Source of the DNA: Prorocentrum cordatum
Taxonomy: Eukaryota; Sar; Dinophyceae; Prorocentrales; Prorocentraceae
Assembly (NCBI GenBank): GCA_963575745.1
Contig: CAUYUJ010020253.1
Coordinates: 51,001 to 115,000 of the forward strand
Direction: 5' to 3'
Length of the DNA: 64,000 nucleotides
The notes under the pieces were generated by a model. It worked only from the letters and a program-made list of their open reading frames with translations. It was not told the origin of the DNA and did no database searches. Of this stretch, positions 13,641 through 23,542 are shown piece by piece. Position 1 is the first letter of the stretch. Every line of letters begins with the position of its first letter. Both the position numbers and the translations under genes were made by a program.

Positions 13641-13804
13641 TGTTGTTGTAAACCAGGCGCCAGAAGGGGGCAGTCCGAGCCTAAAGAGTTCTCTTTGCAA
13701 ATCAGCCGGGTGCCAGCCCCGAGAAGGGAATTTGAGTTGAAAACACCATGGGCACCGGAGGGGGGTCAACGTTAAGTTTTCCTTGGGAATGAGGTATCAA
13801 TCAG
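13641..13804. other. Short unassigned spacer
   Basis: Nothing recognised between the 60-bp repeat and the second copy of the dispersed repeat. Confidence 0.4.
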
Positions 13805-14210
13805 CTCGAGACTGATCGCTCTCATCTGCGCGCGTGCCTTCAAACATGTATATCCCGAGCCCTCGATACCACGTAGCCCCTAAAAGAGGAAGGGTGAGAA
13901 AGGACCAAGGACACAGCGAGGAGGAAAGGAATGGCGGAGGGAGGAAGGGAAGGGACAAGGAAGAGGGAGGAGGATGCAGGACGAGAGAGACTAGCAAGGA
14001 GCGGGGAAGAGAGAGCAGCAGGAAAACAAAACAAAAAATACCCAGGCGGGCGGGTCGGGCGGGCGGAGCGGGCGAACCCTAACGATCGGGCCGGGCGGGC
14101 GGCGCATGAAAGCGGCAGCGAATGGCGACTGCGGACCCCAGCGGGCGGGTCGAGCGGGAGGACCCCGACGGGCGGGCAGGGCGGGCGGGCCACTAAATCC
14201 CCGAATAAAT
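13805..14210 (+). repeat. Dispersed repeat, copy 2, with GGGC-rich end
   Basis: Matches 11725-12030 in word order (GCTCTCATCTGCGCGCGTG, ACATGTATATCCC, CCCTCGA), then purine-rich DNA and about 140 bp of GGGCGGGTCGGGCGG-like sequence. Confidence 0.65.
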
Positions 14211-14214
14211 CACC

Positions 14215-14335
14215 CAAAAAATCTTAATCGAGAACGCGATACAAGCTGCGAGGAAGTCCCTAGCGAGAGCGCCATTCATTGGAAATCTGCCAGGAATTGC
14301 CGAGCGAGATTGCAATGGCGCTCGTGCGCCTGGGG
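14215..14335 (+). repeat. Diverged 60-bp repeat units adjoining the LTR element
   Basis: GAGGAAGTCCCTAGCGAGAGCG and a second unit resemble 13400-13640. They form the flank into which the large LTR element inserted. Confidence 0.55.
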
Positions 14336-14348
14336 TGACCACCTCTTT

Positions 14349-14355
14349 TGTTCCA
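14349..14355. repeat. Target-site duplication (left), TGTTCCA
   Basis: TGTTCCA directly abuts the outer end of the LTR at 14356 and is repeated at 37729-37735 abutting the other LTR. The match extends to GC on the right (TGTTCCAGC), so the exact duplication length (7 to 9 bp) is ambiguous. Copia elements usually give about 5 bp. Confidence 0.7.
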
Positions 14356-14691
14356 GCATTTTGCCTGGCTATTGGATATCCCTGCGTTGTGTTCCGATGC
14401 AGTCTCGGTTACCTCTGAAGGTAAATCCCGCGAGGGAAGCTCAGGGGGTTCCGCCGAAGCCATGGCAAGGAAGGAGTGCCCCGTTAAGCGGATAAGGGAG
14501 ATATGCGCGGTAGGGAAGAGGCCGGCCGGCCGACGACACGATGACGATGGGGGAACGACCCCGCGCGCGCGCAAGCCAACTCGCTCCTTGTTCCTTTCTT
14601 CTCGAATCTGAATGGCCGCAGGCAGACAGTCAGTACTACAGCAATGGTGGTAAGGCCAACAGGATGGTGGTGCGGAAAGGAGTGCAGTAAC
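14356..14691 (-). repeat. 3' LTR of the 23.4-kb element
   Basis: About 92% identical by eye to 37380-37728 in the same orientation. Shared landmarks are GCCTGG.TATTGG, GTTCCGATG, CGCGAGGGAAGCTCAG, GCCGAAGCCATGGCAAGGAA, GGCCGGCCGGCCGACGACAC and CAGGCAGACAGTCAGTAC. It contains the same ATG (14461-14463 on the minus strand) as the 5' LTR, with the same following reading frame until the LTR end. The ends are G...C in sense, not the usual TG...CA. Confidence 0.85.
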
Positions 14692-14700
14692 TTTCCCCGC
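14692..14700 (-). other. Polypurine tract candidate
   Basis: On the sense (minus) strand GCGGGGAAA lies directly before the 3' LTR start GTTACTGC. Position and composition fit a plus-strand priming tract; the equivalent site beside the 5' LTR is the flanking DNA instead. Confidence 0.6.
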
Positions 14701-14788
14701 GGCGGGGTGAGTAGGGCTGCGCCGACCACACCCACTCGGCCGGCACATATGCACAGCCACGGGAGCCAACTCCCAAAAAGCATGTTAC

Positions 14789-14821
14789 GGCTCAGCCGTG
14801 GTTGCCGAGGAGCGCTAAGCC
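14789..14821 (+). repeat. Two copies of the element's palindrome near the 3' end, one inverted
   Basis: ACGGCTCAGCCGT (14788-14800, 5-bp arms) is the only clear copy in the opposite orientation to the rest. CGCTAAGCCG follows at 14813-14822. Both lie after the last stop of the coding region, in the presumed 3' untranslated part. Confidence 0.7.
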
Positions 14822-14865
14822 GAAACAACCCGACGTACCCCACCAGAGCTATATCCAAAGCCAGC

Positions 14866-14961
14866 TCATTCCATCAAGATGTTCCACACCCGTTGCACCC
14901 ACATCACGTTGGCGAAGCCAAGCAACGCGGCACTGATGCCGACGAAGTCGCACCAGTCCGA
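14866..14961 (-). pseudogene. Hydrophobic C-terminal segment of the element's coding region
   Basis: A 31-codon minus-strand segment between stops reads SDWCDFVGISAALLGFANVM and ends WNILME. It is moderately hydrophobic and could be one membrane-associated helix. It is the last coding-like piece before the 3' untranslated part and LTR. No family recognised. Confidence 0.35.
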
Positions 14962-15411
14962 CTACAGTAGATCATCTCCACCAATATTCTTCTTGGCGTT
15001 GCGCATGATTCCCATCGCGGCCAGTTCGCCAGTTCCACTGAGAGTTCTCAGTGCCTCGCGAGCTTGCTCTTCGGGGGCGGGGCTTCCCGCTGGTACTTGT
15101 CCAGTTCTATACAACCCGGCGGGGCGCCCATTCTTCTCGCCGCGACTCATCTTCGGGTTCACTCATGAAGTGTCGGCTATACTCCTTCACGGCAAACCAA
15201 TACCATGTCCTTTCGCTCTCCGTTATTCGTTGATGGCGATCAGCATGAACCCAGTGCCCTATGACGTTGCCGCGGCCGCCCATGTCGGCATGGCCCCGCG
15301 ACGGGGCCCCAGCCGCCATCGCGGCCGCGGCCGCCTACATCATCAACGGGCCCATCAGCCCACGCGAACGGCCGACCCCACTCGTTCCGTTCAGTAGGGA
15401 ATTCACGCGAC
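14962..15411 (-). pseudogene. Broken reading frames near the element's 3' end
   Basis: Minus-strand frames at 15107-15319 (SERTWYWFAVKEYSRHFMSE) and 14962-15162 (basic, ending KKNIGGDDLL) look like successive pieces of one protein separated by a frame change. No family recognised. They continue the polyprotein-like region downstream of the 300-residue frame at 15412-16311. Confidence 0.4.
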
Positions 15412-16311
15412 CTATAATCGCGGCAGGGGATTGGTGCCCGACGCGGCTGAGCCGGTGGACACTGGGTTGTACGGGCCGCGCCAGTAGGCATGTCTTTCAC
15501 GCCAGCCAGTCCGAGCGTCCTCTGGGGCATCAGAAGAGCGTCTCGGAGGTGTTTCAGGCCTCCGTTCACAGTCGCCAATTCTCGTCTTGTCCCGCTCCGA
15601 AGCTGCAGAGACGCCAGGAGCATCGGCGCCCGTGCCTGGGGCCGCAGGGCCTCCAGAGTGCTCGACACCAGCTCCCGACGTGACAGGGTCGCTAAGCGCT
15701 GTAGGGGAAGGTTCGGCTAAGCCAGCTTCCTCGGCAATGTTCACCATATAACTAATGATGTCATTGGCTGTACCCGTAACAAAATGCACATATCGGCCAA
15801 TGGCCATCCGGGTTCTCGCAATGAGAATTTCAGCACGAAAGGAATCCATACACTCAATAGCAAATTGAATGTCAGCACAACGACGCCGAACCTCCCGACG
15901 AACTTCATTGCCAAGGCCCTCAGTCCACATCTCCCACAAGTCTGACGATTGAATCGCTGACCTGATGCGGCTGTCCAGCGCGAAGGCGCCAGTCACCCTA
16001 GGATCTGAGTTAGTATCCAGTACCCGCAGGGCGCTGCACTTCCTGGCCAGGGAAAGCGGCATGAAGTCCTTCTGCCATCTGGAAAGTACAACCTCACGAA
16101 TAGCCAGGAGGATTCTACCCCATCGCTGATGCGTGGGCACCCTATGGCAGGGTTCGTTCCACACCCCCTCGATGAGTTCAATCAGTCTTGGAAGTACTTC
16201 GTGAACCACATCCGTCTCCAGTCTCGTTGCTGCGCCCGGCGCGGCTAAGTACTCAAGAATGAATTGGGCAGCAACGCTGATGGCATCATGTCGATTGGCG
16301 ACGACATGCAT
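15412..16311 (-). CDS. Unidentified 299-residue protein segment in the element's 3' extension
   Basis: One of the longest uninterrupted non-repetitive frames in the window. The N-terminal two thirds (to about residue 185) is helical and mixed in composition, with segments such as VLPRLIELIEGVW and DIQFAIECMDSFRAEILI. From about residue 185, after EEAGLAEPSP, it becomes a Pro/Ala/Ser/Arg-rich linker. I recognise no enzyme motif. The GLA of that linker is encoded by one copy of the CGGC-YYA-GCCG palindrome (15715-15723). It may be an accessory or structural segment of the polyprotein. The start is uncertain, since the frame may simply continue from upstream sequence across a frameshift. Confidence 0.5.
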   Translation of the reverse strand: MHVVANRHDAISVAAQFILEYLAAPGAATRLETDVVHEVLPRLIELIEGVWNEPCHRVPTHQRWGRILLAIREVVLSRWQKDFMPLSLARKCSALRVLDTNSDPRVTGAFALDSRIRSAIQSSDLWEMWTEGLGNEVRREVRRRCADIQFAIECMDSFRAEILIARTRMAIGRYVHFVTGTANDIISYMVNIAEEAGLAEPSPTALSDPVTSGAGVEHSGGPAAPGTGADAPGVSAASERDKTRIGDCERRPETPPRRSSDAPEDARTGWRERHAYWRGPYNPVSTGSAASGTNPLPRL

Positions 16312-16327
16312 TTGCCCATCGCACCGT

Positions 16328-17147
16328 TCAATCTGGCGGCGTCAATGGATTGTCCGAATGGTCTCGCATCGCTTCGGACAGATGTCCCCTAAGAAGGACT
16401 AAGTCAAGCCAAAAGGGCATTTGGGGCCCAGGAGGCTCCAGTTCGAAACGTCTTGCAACAATGTTTCCGGGCAGAATGCCCCTTGATCCTTCTGCAACTT
16501 GTTCACGTGCCAAAATTAAGTCTGCCTTCCGGCTGGGCCAGGTGCAAGGCGATGAAATTGCGTGGTATTTTATATCTCCAACAACAACTGGTATCTGCGC
16601 ATCGATGCGATTTAACCGCTCGGTGAGCGCATCTGCTGTTGGGATCGCCATGTCTCTTGCGTTCGTCGCCCACTCATCCCACCCTTCAGTTGGCTGGAGT
16701 TGTTTGATCATCTGCATCGGGCCATGCAAAGACGGCAAGACCAGGGCATTGAAAAGGGCGAGCGTACTGGTCGACGCCGGAAGACCAGATTACCGGCCAC
16801 CATGCCGCCGCAGTTGGAGGCTGCTTGTTCTCCAGGTCAGCTTTGCGTCCAAGCCAATTCTTACAGCGAAACTTCAATGGCACAACGAACTGGGATAAGG
16901 GTTCGCGACGCGCTGGCGGCTGAGCCGCGGCACTATCAGAAACCCAAGTCGGGGCGGCTCCTGGCCGTTGGTTGGAGGACGCCGGACCTCCCGCAGCAAA
17001 TCGTCTGCGAACTCCAGCCTTATTCGCCACCCATTTGCGCATATGCTGTTCGCTTTTACTCAAGTTGACCGTTGCATCAGTGGAGCTATTTCTCACTTTT
17101 TCACTCTTTCTCCGATCACGAGCGACTCGTTCGCGCGTCTCGGACAA
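16328..17147 (-). pseudogene. Two overlapping coding-like frames, unidentified
   Basis: The frame at 16686-17147 begins with a charged stretch (RERVARDRRKSEKVRN) and includes RKWVANKAGVRRRFAAG; the frame at 16328-16738 follows with WDEWATNARDMAIPTADAL and PFWLDLVLLRGHLSEAM. The overlap suggests a frameshift inside one ancestral reading frame. A GCGGCTGAGCCGC palindrome copy (16916-16928) encodes AQP within the first. No family recognised. Confidence 0.4.
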
Positions 17148-17398
17148 CTGACTACATGCATGTGCAAACCCATGCTCGCAAATGAGTCAGCAACAGCTTG
17201 TTTGCCGGGGCTTTTAAGATAACACTTCTGCACGTTGTCACGATATTGTACCTTCGTCTGGACATAGAGGCAATAGCCTAGCCTTGCTCGCGCAGAATGA
17301 GAGTTCCTGCAAATGAATCCACCGTCGTCAGTCCACAGCGGGCTCCTCAAGAGCTTGAGCTCTTCCTCGCCCCACCGATCATCACTGGGCCGAATCAC
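17093..17398 (-). pseudogene. Unidentified coding segment (about 100 residues)
   Basis: A non-repetitive minus-strand frame including RWGEEELKLLRSPLWTDDG and CYLKSPGKQAVADSFASMG. Composition looks like a real globular protein. It lies between the KptA-like remnant and the frame at 16686-17147, and is probably a piece of the same broken polyprotein. No family recognised. Confidence 0.4.
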
Positions 17399-17521
17399 TT
17401 CGTCAGTATGAATCCACCCGATGATTGAATCATGGGTGAACGCACCATCGAAGGCAGTCCTTTCCTGGAAAAACTGAAGTCCAAACCACCTGTGGCGTAG
17501 GATCCGCGACGGGGTTCAACT

Positions 17522-18577
17522 TTAAAAAAATCGAGCTACGTCGTTGAATCTTGCCTGCTCCGACGCAACAAGCGCACCGTCACGACGAATTCTGCATCGG
17601 AGGCGCCCTGTTACGCGCCCATTAAGGACGATGACATAAGACCAACTAGCATTGCGCACACTTGCAAGTTTCCAAAGCAATGGCGCGACGTTGGCCGGCC
17701 ACGAACCTGAACGCGGAGGCCCCTGCTCTTTCGGGTTGGAGCCCGGACTCAAATACTTGTTGGGCAGCGGGGCCCCCCCGACCCTGCGCTGGCTGAGCCC
17801 GGGGGGGGGGCCTCATTCTGTTCTTCTGCGAGGTCGCGCCTCGTCGGAATGAGACGAAGAAGTCCGTGATCATCTTCCTTGCATAGTCCTTCAGCTATAT
17901 TTGGGAATCAAACGATTCCCTCTGTAGCCATCGAATCTTTGATGGCATCGAGACCTGTCGCGCGCAAGAGCCGCCATGGCAGTTCGCCGAGCCAAGTTCG
18001 CACGGAGCGCACATGCGCTCGATGTTGGGGGCGAAACATGAGTGCCCCTGACACGCGCGATAGAAAACAGGGATTGGTCTGCGTTCCCGCTTGTCTCTAT
18101 CTATGAAAACCGCGCCCTCCTCACTGTCCTCGTCAACGACTGAGTCGCGAAAGGCAGGTGGATCAAGGAAATCTCGCAAATAATCCGCATGCTCTGAGCT
18201 CCCCAGGATTTCGAATTCCCGGGCCTTGATTCCGAGGACCCCACGGTTCCAGGCGGCAGAACGGCTAGGCCGTGCACCGCCAGGGGAGTCGTGCAGCGCG
18301 TTAGTCCATCAGCAACCATTTTACCAACGAGGTCTCCGAAGCGCACCCATCCCCCGGACGATCGAGCAAAATCCGAACAGTGTCTTGCTAGATAAGTCGC
18401 ATGTTCCCCGGCACAACTGCTGCGCCGTTGTTGCGGCGACTGCGCCGCCTCCAAAATCTGTCGTCTCCCAACACGAGCGGGCTCCCTGCGTCCATGTCTG
18501 CTGCATCGGCTAAGCCGGGCGCATCGGTGAGCATCGCGAGTGGAGACAGCGAGCGCTGCATTGGTCGGTTGAGGCAA
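17522..18577 (-). pseudogene. Possible Tpt1/KptA RNA 2'-phosphotransferase-like remnant
   Basis: On the minus strand GGWVRFGDLVGKMVADGL (frame 18101-18577) is followed in frame 17895-18179 by a charged stretch and YRACQGHS, which resembles the RAxQGHS signature of Tpt1/KptA enzymes; these remove the splice-junction 2'-phosphate from tRNA using NAD. A later segment at 17752-17522 (SYVIVLNGRVTG, then RDGALVASEQARFNDVARFF) could be the C-terminal strand-rich end. The expected His-Gly-Thr step is not clear and the frame breaks at least twice. Such a domain within a copia element would be unusual. It could instead be a captured host gene fragment or a chance resemblance. Confidence 0.4.
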
Positions 18578-18873
18578 ATTGTCCGGTCAATCATCCGAAT
18601 CATATTCTGCTCGAAGGACAGACATCGCTTGCGTGAATTATTCTTCCGAACGCTCGCATAAGAGCGCAGACGCTGGATCCTGGACCAGTTCGGCGTTTTC
18701 TCGAATAGCGTCGCAAGTACGTCCACGAATCGCTGCCACGCGTGGCGGCACTGGGCCAGCCTCATGAGTTTCAATAATCTTCCTTCGAAGATCTCGGGGT
18801 GTTCTCTGGCGCATGTCCCCGCGCTCGGCCTCCTCGAGGTACAAGCCCCTCCCCTCTTTGGACAGAACTGCAC
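18388..18873 (-). pseudogene. Unidentified coding-like segment, overlapping frames
   Basis: The frame at 18638-18844 reads as soluble charged helices (TPRDLRRKIIETHEAG, RTCDAIRENAELVQD) and the frame at 18388-18873 overlaps it and includes APGLADAADMDAG. The palindrome copy at 18507-18517 encodes GLA there. One frame change separates them. No family recognised. Confidence 0.35.
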
Positions 18874-19026
18874 GATTAACGGTTTCTCCCTTCCGGGAGG
18901 GCCCTTCCTTAGGGCGAGCTGTTTATATTATGGAGAACGCGGAACATGCACGCGCGCAAACAGGTTGATCGCTCCCCGTCCAGCGATTGCGCCCCCATCT
19001 GCGCAGACAGATACAACCTGCCTCCC

Positions 19027-20062
19027 TCATATGGGACGCGCAGGTGGCGCATTAAATGGTGAGGTCGGGCTCACAGGACCGCGCCCTTCTTCACCGTCTG
19101 AATCATCTTTGGAATCGTTGACAGCGCCTGTTGAACAGGGCTGCGCAGCCGAAGCAGCAGCTCCCAGTGTCTCGGGGATCTCGGGAGACATTCGAAACTC
19201 CTTGCAACGGTCAACAATGAATGTTCGTATCAAGTTGGCCCAACTCTTGCAGGGCAATGAATATTCGTCTAGTTCGCTATCCTTTGTGAGCTTCTTCCAT
19301 ATACCGTGCCGCTCGTGTGGTAAAATCCTCATGAAGGTGTCTAACTTCCTTCTCGGTCAAAAGTCTAGTTCCATCGAGTCGGCCCCTACCAGGGCGCACA
19401 TGCCAGAGCCGCGCAAATTCACTCGCCAGCGAAAGCCAAGCACGATGTGGGTCTTTCCCGAAGTGGGTGTCCAGAAGGCCTCGGACCATTGTTATAATCG
19501 CCGACGTGTGATCTTTGCTCTCGAGATCCTTTGGGGGCATAAACGGAAGGTCTGGCGAATCGACAACCGTTGCTTCTTCCTCGCTCTGCTCTGCCTGTTT
19601 CTCAATCGCAGGCGCTGAATCCGCAAGGGAATGAACCTCTACCTTGGGCCGAGGCTTTGTCCGCACTTTCGAAGTCGAAACCTTAGCGGCGGGTTGGTCA
19701 GCGCTGGCCGTGCCAGGCCGTGGTTCCTGTTCATCAGGCGGCCGCTCTGGTTTCTCCTCCTTGGGTTCCGAGCTCAGGTTCGGCGGGCCCTTCGGCGCGG
19801 GCGACGGAGCTGCGACTTGAACCTTCGAGGAGGCAGCTCCCGCCGGCATAGGCGGGGCGGGCGGCCTCTCGGGAAGCTGAATATCCGCCGGAAGTCTCTT
19901 CGCAGTAGCCTCCGGGCCTTGTCCGCCGCCGCTCGGCTGGGCCAGTGACTTCGGGAGAGCTGGTGGCCCAGGAGGCGGAAAGGGGCTTCTTGGGCACCTA
20001 CCGCGGGGGAGCCCGGCTCGCGAGTGGCGGAGCCATCGGGGCCAGGCTCGCAGCATGTCCAC
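19027..20062 (-). pseudogene. Pro-rich linker followed by a helical segment, unidentified
   Basis: The frame at 19277-20062 (261 codons) starts with a long Pro/Ala/Lys/Glu-rich linker and ends with a folded-looking part (SAIITMVRGLLDTHFGKDP, HRAWLSLASEFARLWHVRPG, EKEVRHLHEDFTTRAARYM). The frame at 19027-19332 continues with CKSWANLIRTFIVDRCKEF after a stop, then an acidic tail. The linker-plus-helical-unit layout is also seen at 22.4-23.8 kb. No family recognised. Confidence 0.4.
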
Positions 20063-20429
20063 TACCGATCATTCGAGCCGGTGATTTTGCCTCGGGCTCC
20101 GACGGAGGCGGCGGTGGCTTCGCAGGTGCAGCCTGGAACTGAGCTCCGACATCACTCTGTGGAACCGGTGGTGTCTGGGCCCCAACGGCACATGATTGAC
20201 TTGGAGCAGGCTCGCCCGCCGGCTGAGCCGGCGGCATGACCTTCGCTCCAGTTCTGGTTTCGCCCGAGGCCGTCTTCTCTCGTGCAATCCGAACGGTTTC
20301 ATCCGACGCACCACCCAACACTTGGTGCAATGAAGTAATTGGGCATCCCTTGTCTCTCAAGTATGTCCAGATGCCCTCCGTCGAGGGATTGAAATCAAGG
20401 TACGGAGACGCGTTATCTTGCCAGCTCAT
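19998..20429 (-). pseudogene. Segment with Pro/Ala linker carrying the longest-arm palindrome
   Basis: The first 50 residues look folded (YLDFNPSTEGIWTYLRDKG), followed by a Pro/Ala-rich linker beginning MPPAQPAGEPAP. The AQPA codons are the palindrome with 8-bp arms at 20216-20234. The linker merges with the Pro-rich part of the next frame. Confidence 0.4.
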
Positions 20430-20629
20430 GGGCTGGAGGACTGGAACCCATTTACATCGTTCTGCTCTGACCCTGTCGGCTTCTTCGACTCAGGCAGCAT
20501 TCCTGAATCTTTCAACTCCGAAATCTTTGTCAACGGCTCCGCCTTCTTTAAGAAGATGTCGCATCAACGTCCAATCACCCTGAGTCGCATGAAGTGCGGC
20601 CGGGGCCCAATGAAAGATGCGCATCTCAG

Positions 20630-21354
20630 TCATGACAATTTCGGTGCACTCTTGCGCTGGACACTCTCCTCCGCCGAAGCGCAGTTCCTATGCGCGGAGG
20701 GGCCATCATTCTCGTGCGGGCGCGGGAACGAGTATTCCCCAACATTCCCTTGCTTCGCGCCCCCCCCCGCATTCGGGGTTCGACGCAAGGAGTCGATACC
20801 CCTCGAGCAGGGCGTGGAGCATGCCCCCTGAAGATCCATGAGACTGCCTTTGCCAGCCGCTTCCAGAAACGACCTCCTCCAACCTTTCGTCATTGACCTT
20901 GAGAGGATGTGTAAGCTGGACACAATTGTCTTCCTCTTTGCGTTCTCGAACTGCAGCCTTTTCCCACGAGATGCGGTCGGCAATTGGTCGGGGTTCTCCT
21001 GACACTGATCTATCACGTCTTAAAATGAAGAACTTCGCCCATTTGTGAATCACGCACGATGGAAAAAGCTTTGCCCGGAGGGTGGTCGCTGGGGGTTTGG
21101 GGCATCTGCTCCGCTAGCCGCATATCGCCTTGAACCGACTTGTTTAGCCTGTCGCAAGCGGGCCCATGCACAATTGGATTGGCATGGGCCTTTATTTGTT
21201 TCAAAAGAGCCTTGTAATCTTCACCTGGCCACAAATGTTCGGGCTGCATCCGCGCCCCATCAACTTCTGCGCCCCCGAAGGTTTGAGGAACAGGACTGTC
21301 GGTTCTCCCTTGTTCATAATCACTGAATCTTGGTGCGGAAGTTCCTCCGGCCAT
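20630..21354 (-). pseudogene. Unidentified coding segments in three overlapping frames
   Basis: The frame at 21013-21354 ends EQMPQTPSDHPPGKAFSIVR and carries EDYKALLKQIKAHANPIVHG. The frames at 20706-21053 (KWAKFFILRRDRSVSGEPRP) and 20630-21016 continue from it. They read as one protein with frameshifts. No family recognised. Confidence 0.35.
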
Positions 21355-21731
21355 TTACGCGCACCTTGGTCTCCCCATGGGGGATATGTCTTCGTCTTCT
21401 TTGTCTTCCCGGGCACGCTCAATTCTCCTCCCGTAGCGTTCTCAGGATATTCATCTCTGATTTCCCGCTCGCAGGCCTCTGGCGGAGTCTCTGCAGCCGG
21501 CATTCCAGCGGGCGCGCCAGAGCGCGCGCGACTCTTTGCTGCATTCGCGGCAACTCCGGAAGCAACGGCAGTCGCGGCGCAAGCCGGCCCCCGCGCGGCT
21601 GCGCCGGCAGGGCCGGCAGCTGAACTGACGACTTCCACTTCGGCTTTACCCTGGTCGGCTGGGCCGACAGCGAACTGAGCAGTCGCGGCACTTCCAGTCG
21701 TCTGTCCGGCTAAGCCAGCAGGTGACTGAAA
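21201..21731 (-). pseudogene. Ala/Gly-rich low-complexity linker with two palindrome copies
   Basis: An Ala/Gly/Pro-rich minus-strand frame, then charged sequence (REIRDEYPENATGGELSVPG). Palindromes at 21656-21666 (6-bp arms) and 21707-21717 lie 51 bp apart and encode GPA and GLA. It probably joins two folded units of the polyprotein. Confidence 0.4.
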
Positions 21732-22423
21732 TTAAGGCTGCGAACCACTGATATGGATGACTGCTTCTTGCATGTGCTGATCAATTTCGATATTATGTCC
21801 GCGCGGCCTCAAGGTTTGCCCCTCAGGGGGCACGCCAGGGATAATGGGGGTGCTGCGATCGAGGAGGACACGATATTCTCTCCATTGGACACATTTATCA
21901 CATCCTTCTCCCGTCGCCAGGAACTCGCACAATTCCCTGGACAACAGCGAGCGCCGCGCCCCGCCCACCGCGCCTTTTGAAACGGCCAGAAACCTGCTAG
22001 CAGTGATAGGTTCGGCGAACGGGAGGGCGCCAGGGGCTGACTTCGGCGCGCCCGGACTTGTTGGGCGCCATCCAGTCCAATATGGCACCACCTCGTCATT
22101 TGTCGCTTCCACCTGCGCGTGCCCGCCTGCTCGGGCTGGCCCTGCAAATGCAGTCCCCTGCACGGCCACGCCGCCAGAGAGCTGGCAATATAACAACGCT
22201 GCAAGTTTGGCAGCCTGCAGTTCGCTGCCCTTTCTACTTTATATGACTCGTGACGAGCGAGGAAGTGATATGCATCGTCCGCTGGATGTTGAAACTCCCT
22301 ATACAAGCGAGCGCCATCCAGAATCACCATCCCGGGGAGAACTCCCATGCCTTTGTAGCGCTCAACGCGTGGATTCATCTTAGCTTGCACGAGCGCGGCG
22401 ACATCGCCCCAGAGTTCGTCCAC
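21732..22423 (-). pseudogene. Unidentified coding segment, frame-broken
   Basis: The minus-strand frame at 21809-22423 opens with MDELWGDVAALVQAKMNPRV and EFQHPADDAYHFLARHESYK; the overlapping frame at 21732-22196 continues with RRSLLSRELCEFLATGEGCD and EIDQHMQEAVIHISG. The switch lies near 22150. The GEGCDKCxxW cysteine pair resembles a zinc-binding turn. No family recognised. Confidence 0.4.
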
Positions 22424-22863
22424 CTGGTATTTGCCGCAAGAGGAACGCCAACATCTTTGGTCTCCGCCAACTTAGAAAATCTGAATAGCTCCTGATATAG
22501 AACGGCCTACCGCCTCATCGATTAATCTCTCGGTGGATTCAATAAAAGTGCCGAGCGCCCTAATCAATTTCGTGAGACTGCGGCTCTTCATATTTGTCTC
22601 GGCTAAGCCGATCAAATTGCACTGATCACCGTCCGAGATATCGTTCAAGGGCCAAAATAAAAATCCATTGGCGCATGTATGCCTGGAACGAAGATCCCCT
22701 GTTCCTTATACACGGACACCTTCCAATCGTTGTTCCGGGCGGGAGCGAGCCAGGTTCTTCCTCCAGCGCCCCATTTTACTTCCGCGAAGACGCCGTGGAA
22801 AGGATCGGTCATAAGGTGCTGGAGTCCTTCTCCTGAGCCAAGTTTCTTTCCGCTAGGGGGCAT
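22424..22863 (-). pseudogene. Unidentified coding segment with palindrome copy
   Basis: The frame at 22645-22863 reads GLQHLMTDPFHGVFAEVKWG and NDWKVSVYKEQGIFVPG; an adjoining frame crosses the TCGGCTAAGCCGA palindrome (22599-22611), encoding LIGLAETNMKSRSL. No family recognised. Confidence 0.35.
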
Positions 22864-23542
22864 AGAAAGTACATGTCGCGTCTCGCGCGATATGAAGAGC
22901 AGCAGACCAGAAACTATACGACTTTCGCAGCAGCTTCGCGAGTGAACGGAAGAACGCCACAGGCCCCTTCCCAGTCCTCACCATTGCCGCTAGGTCTTCC
23001 CCAGCATAAGGAATGCACCCATGGCCGTGCACCACCGCCAGGCGAGTGATGGCCCGGCATTTCTCGTCGACGGTCAACCATGCCGCCGAAGCACGGAGGC
23101 CCGGGTCTGCCACAGAGATGTAAAGATTAAATATTCCCGTGACACACCGTTCCCATTCGGGCGAGACGTCGCCCACGGGGAGCGGCTGAGCCGGCCCCTG
23201 CGCGCCCCGCGTGATCAAGTACGTTCCAATTGCCACGGGGCAAGTAACTCGGGCCAGGCCCTTCCTGCTCTCCCTCCTGAGCTGGAGGAGGCGCCGGGCC
23301 GGGGCCAGGGGGGGGCCCTCCCCCCTCTCCGCGCGGCGCACCTGGAGGCGGACGATCACCTCTGTCGCGGCCTCCACCCCCAGCAGGCGCACCCCAATCC
23401 CCAGCTGAGCGGGGAGGGGGATTCCCGATATCTCAACTGCCGGCTGGGCCGAAGGCGGTGGAATCACCTGCCGCGGCTTGCGCTGGGCCAACGGACACAG
23501 ACAGCGGCGCCTCGGATGGAGGCGCCCTTTCCTCGGCCCCAA
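22853..23542 (-). pseudogene. 229-codon coding-like frame, unidentified
   Basis: The N-terminal half is a Pro/Arg/Ala linker with two palindrome copies (23441-23451 and 23183-23193). The C-terminal half looks folded (ERCVTGIFNLYISVADPGLR, TVDEKCRAITRLAVVHGHG, AFFRSLAKLLRKSYSFWSAA). It is continuous with the frame at 22645-22863 in subject, though not in phase. No family recognised. Confidence 0.45.
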
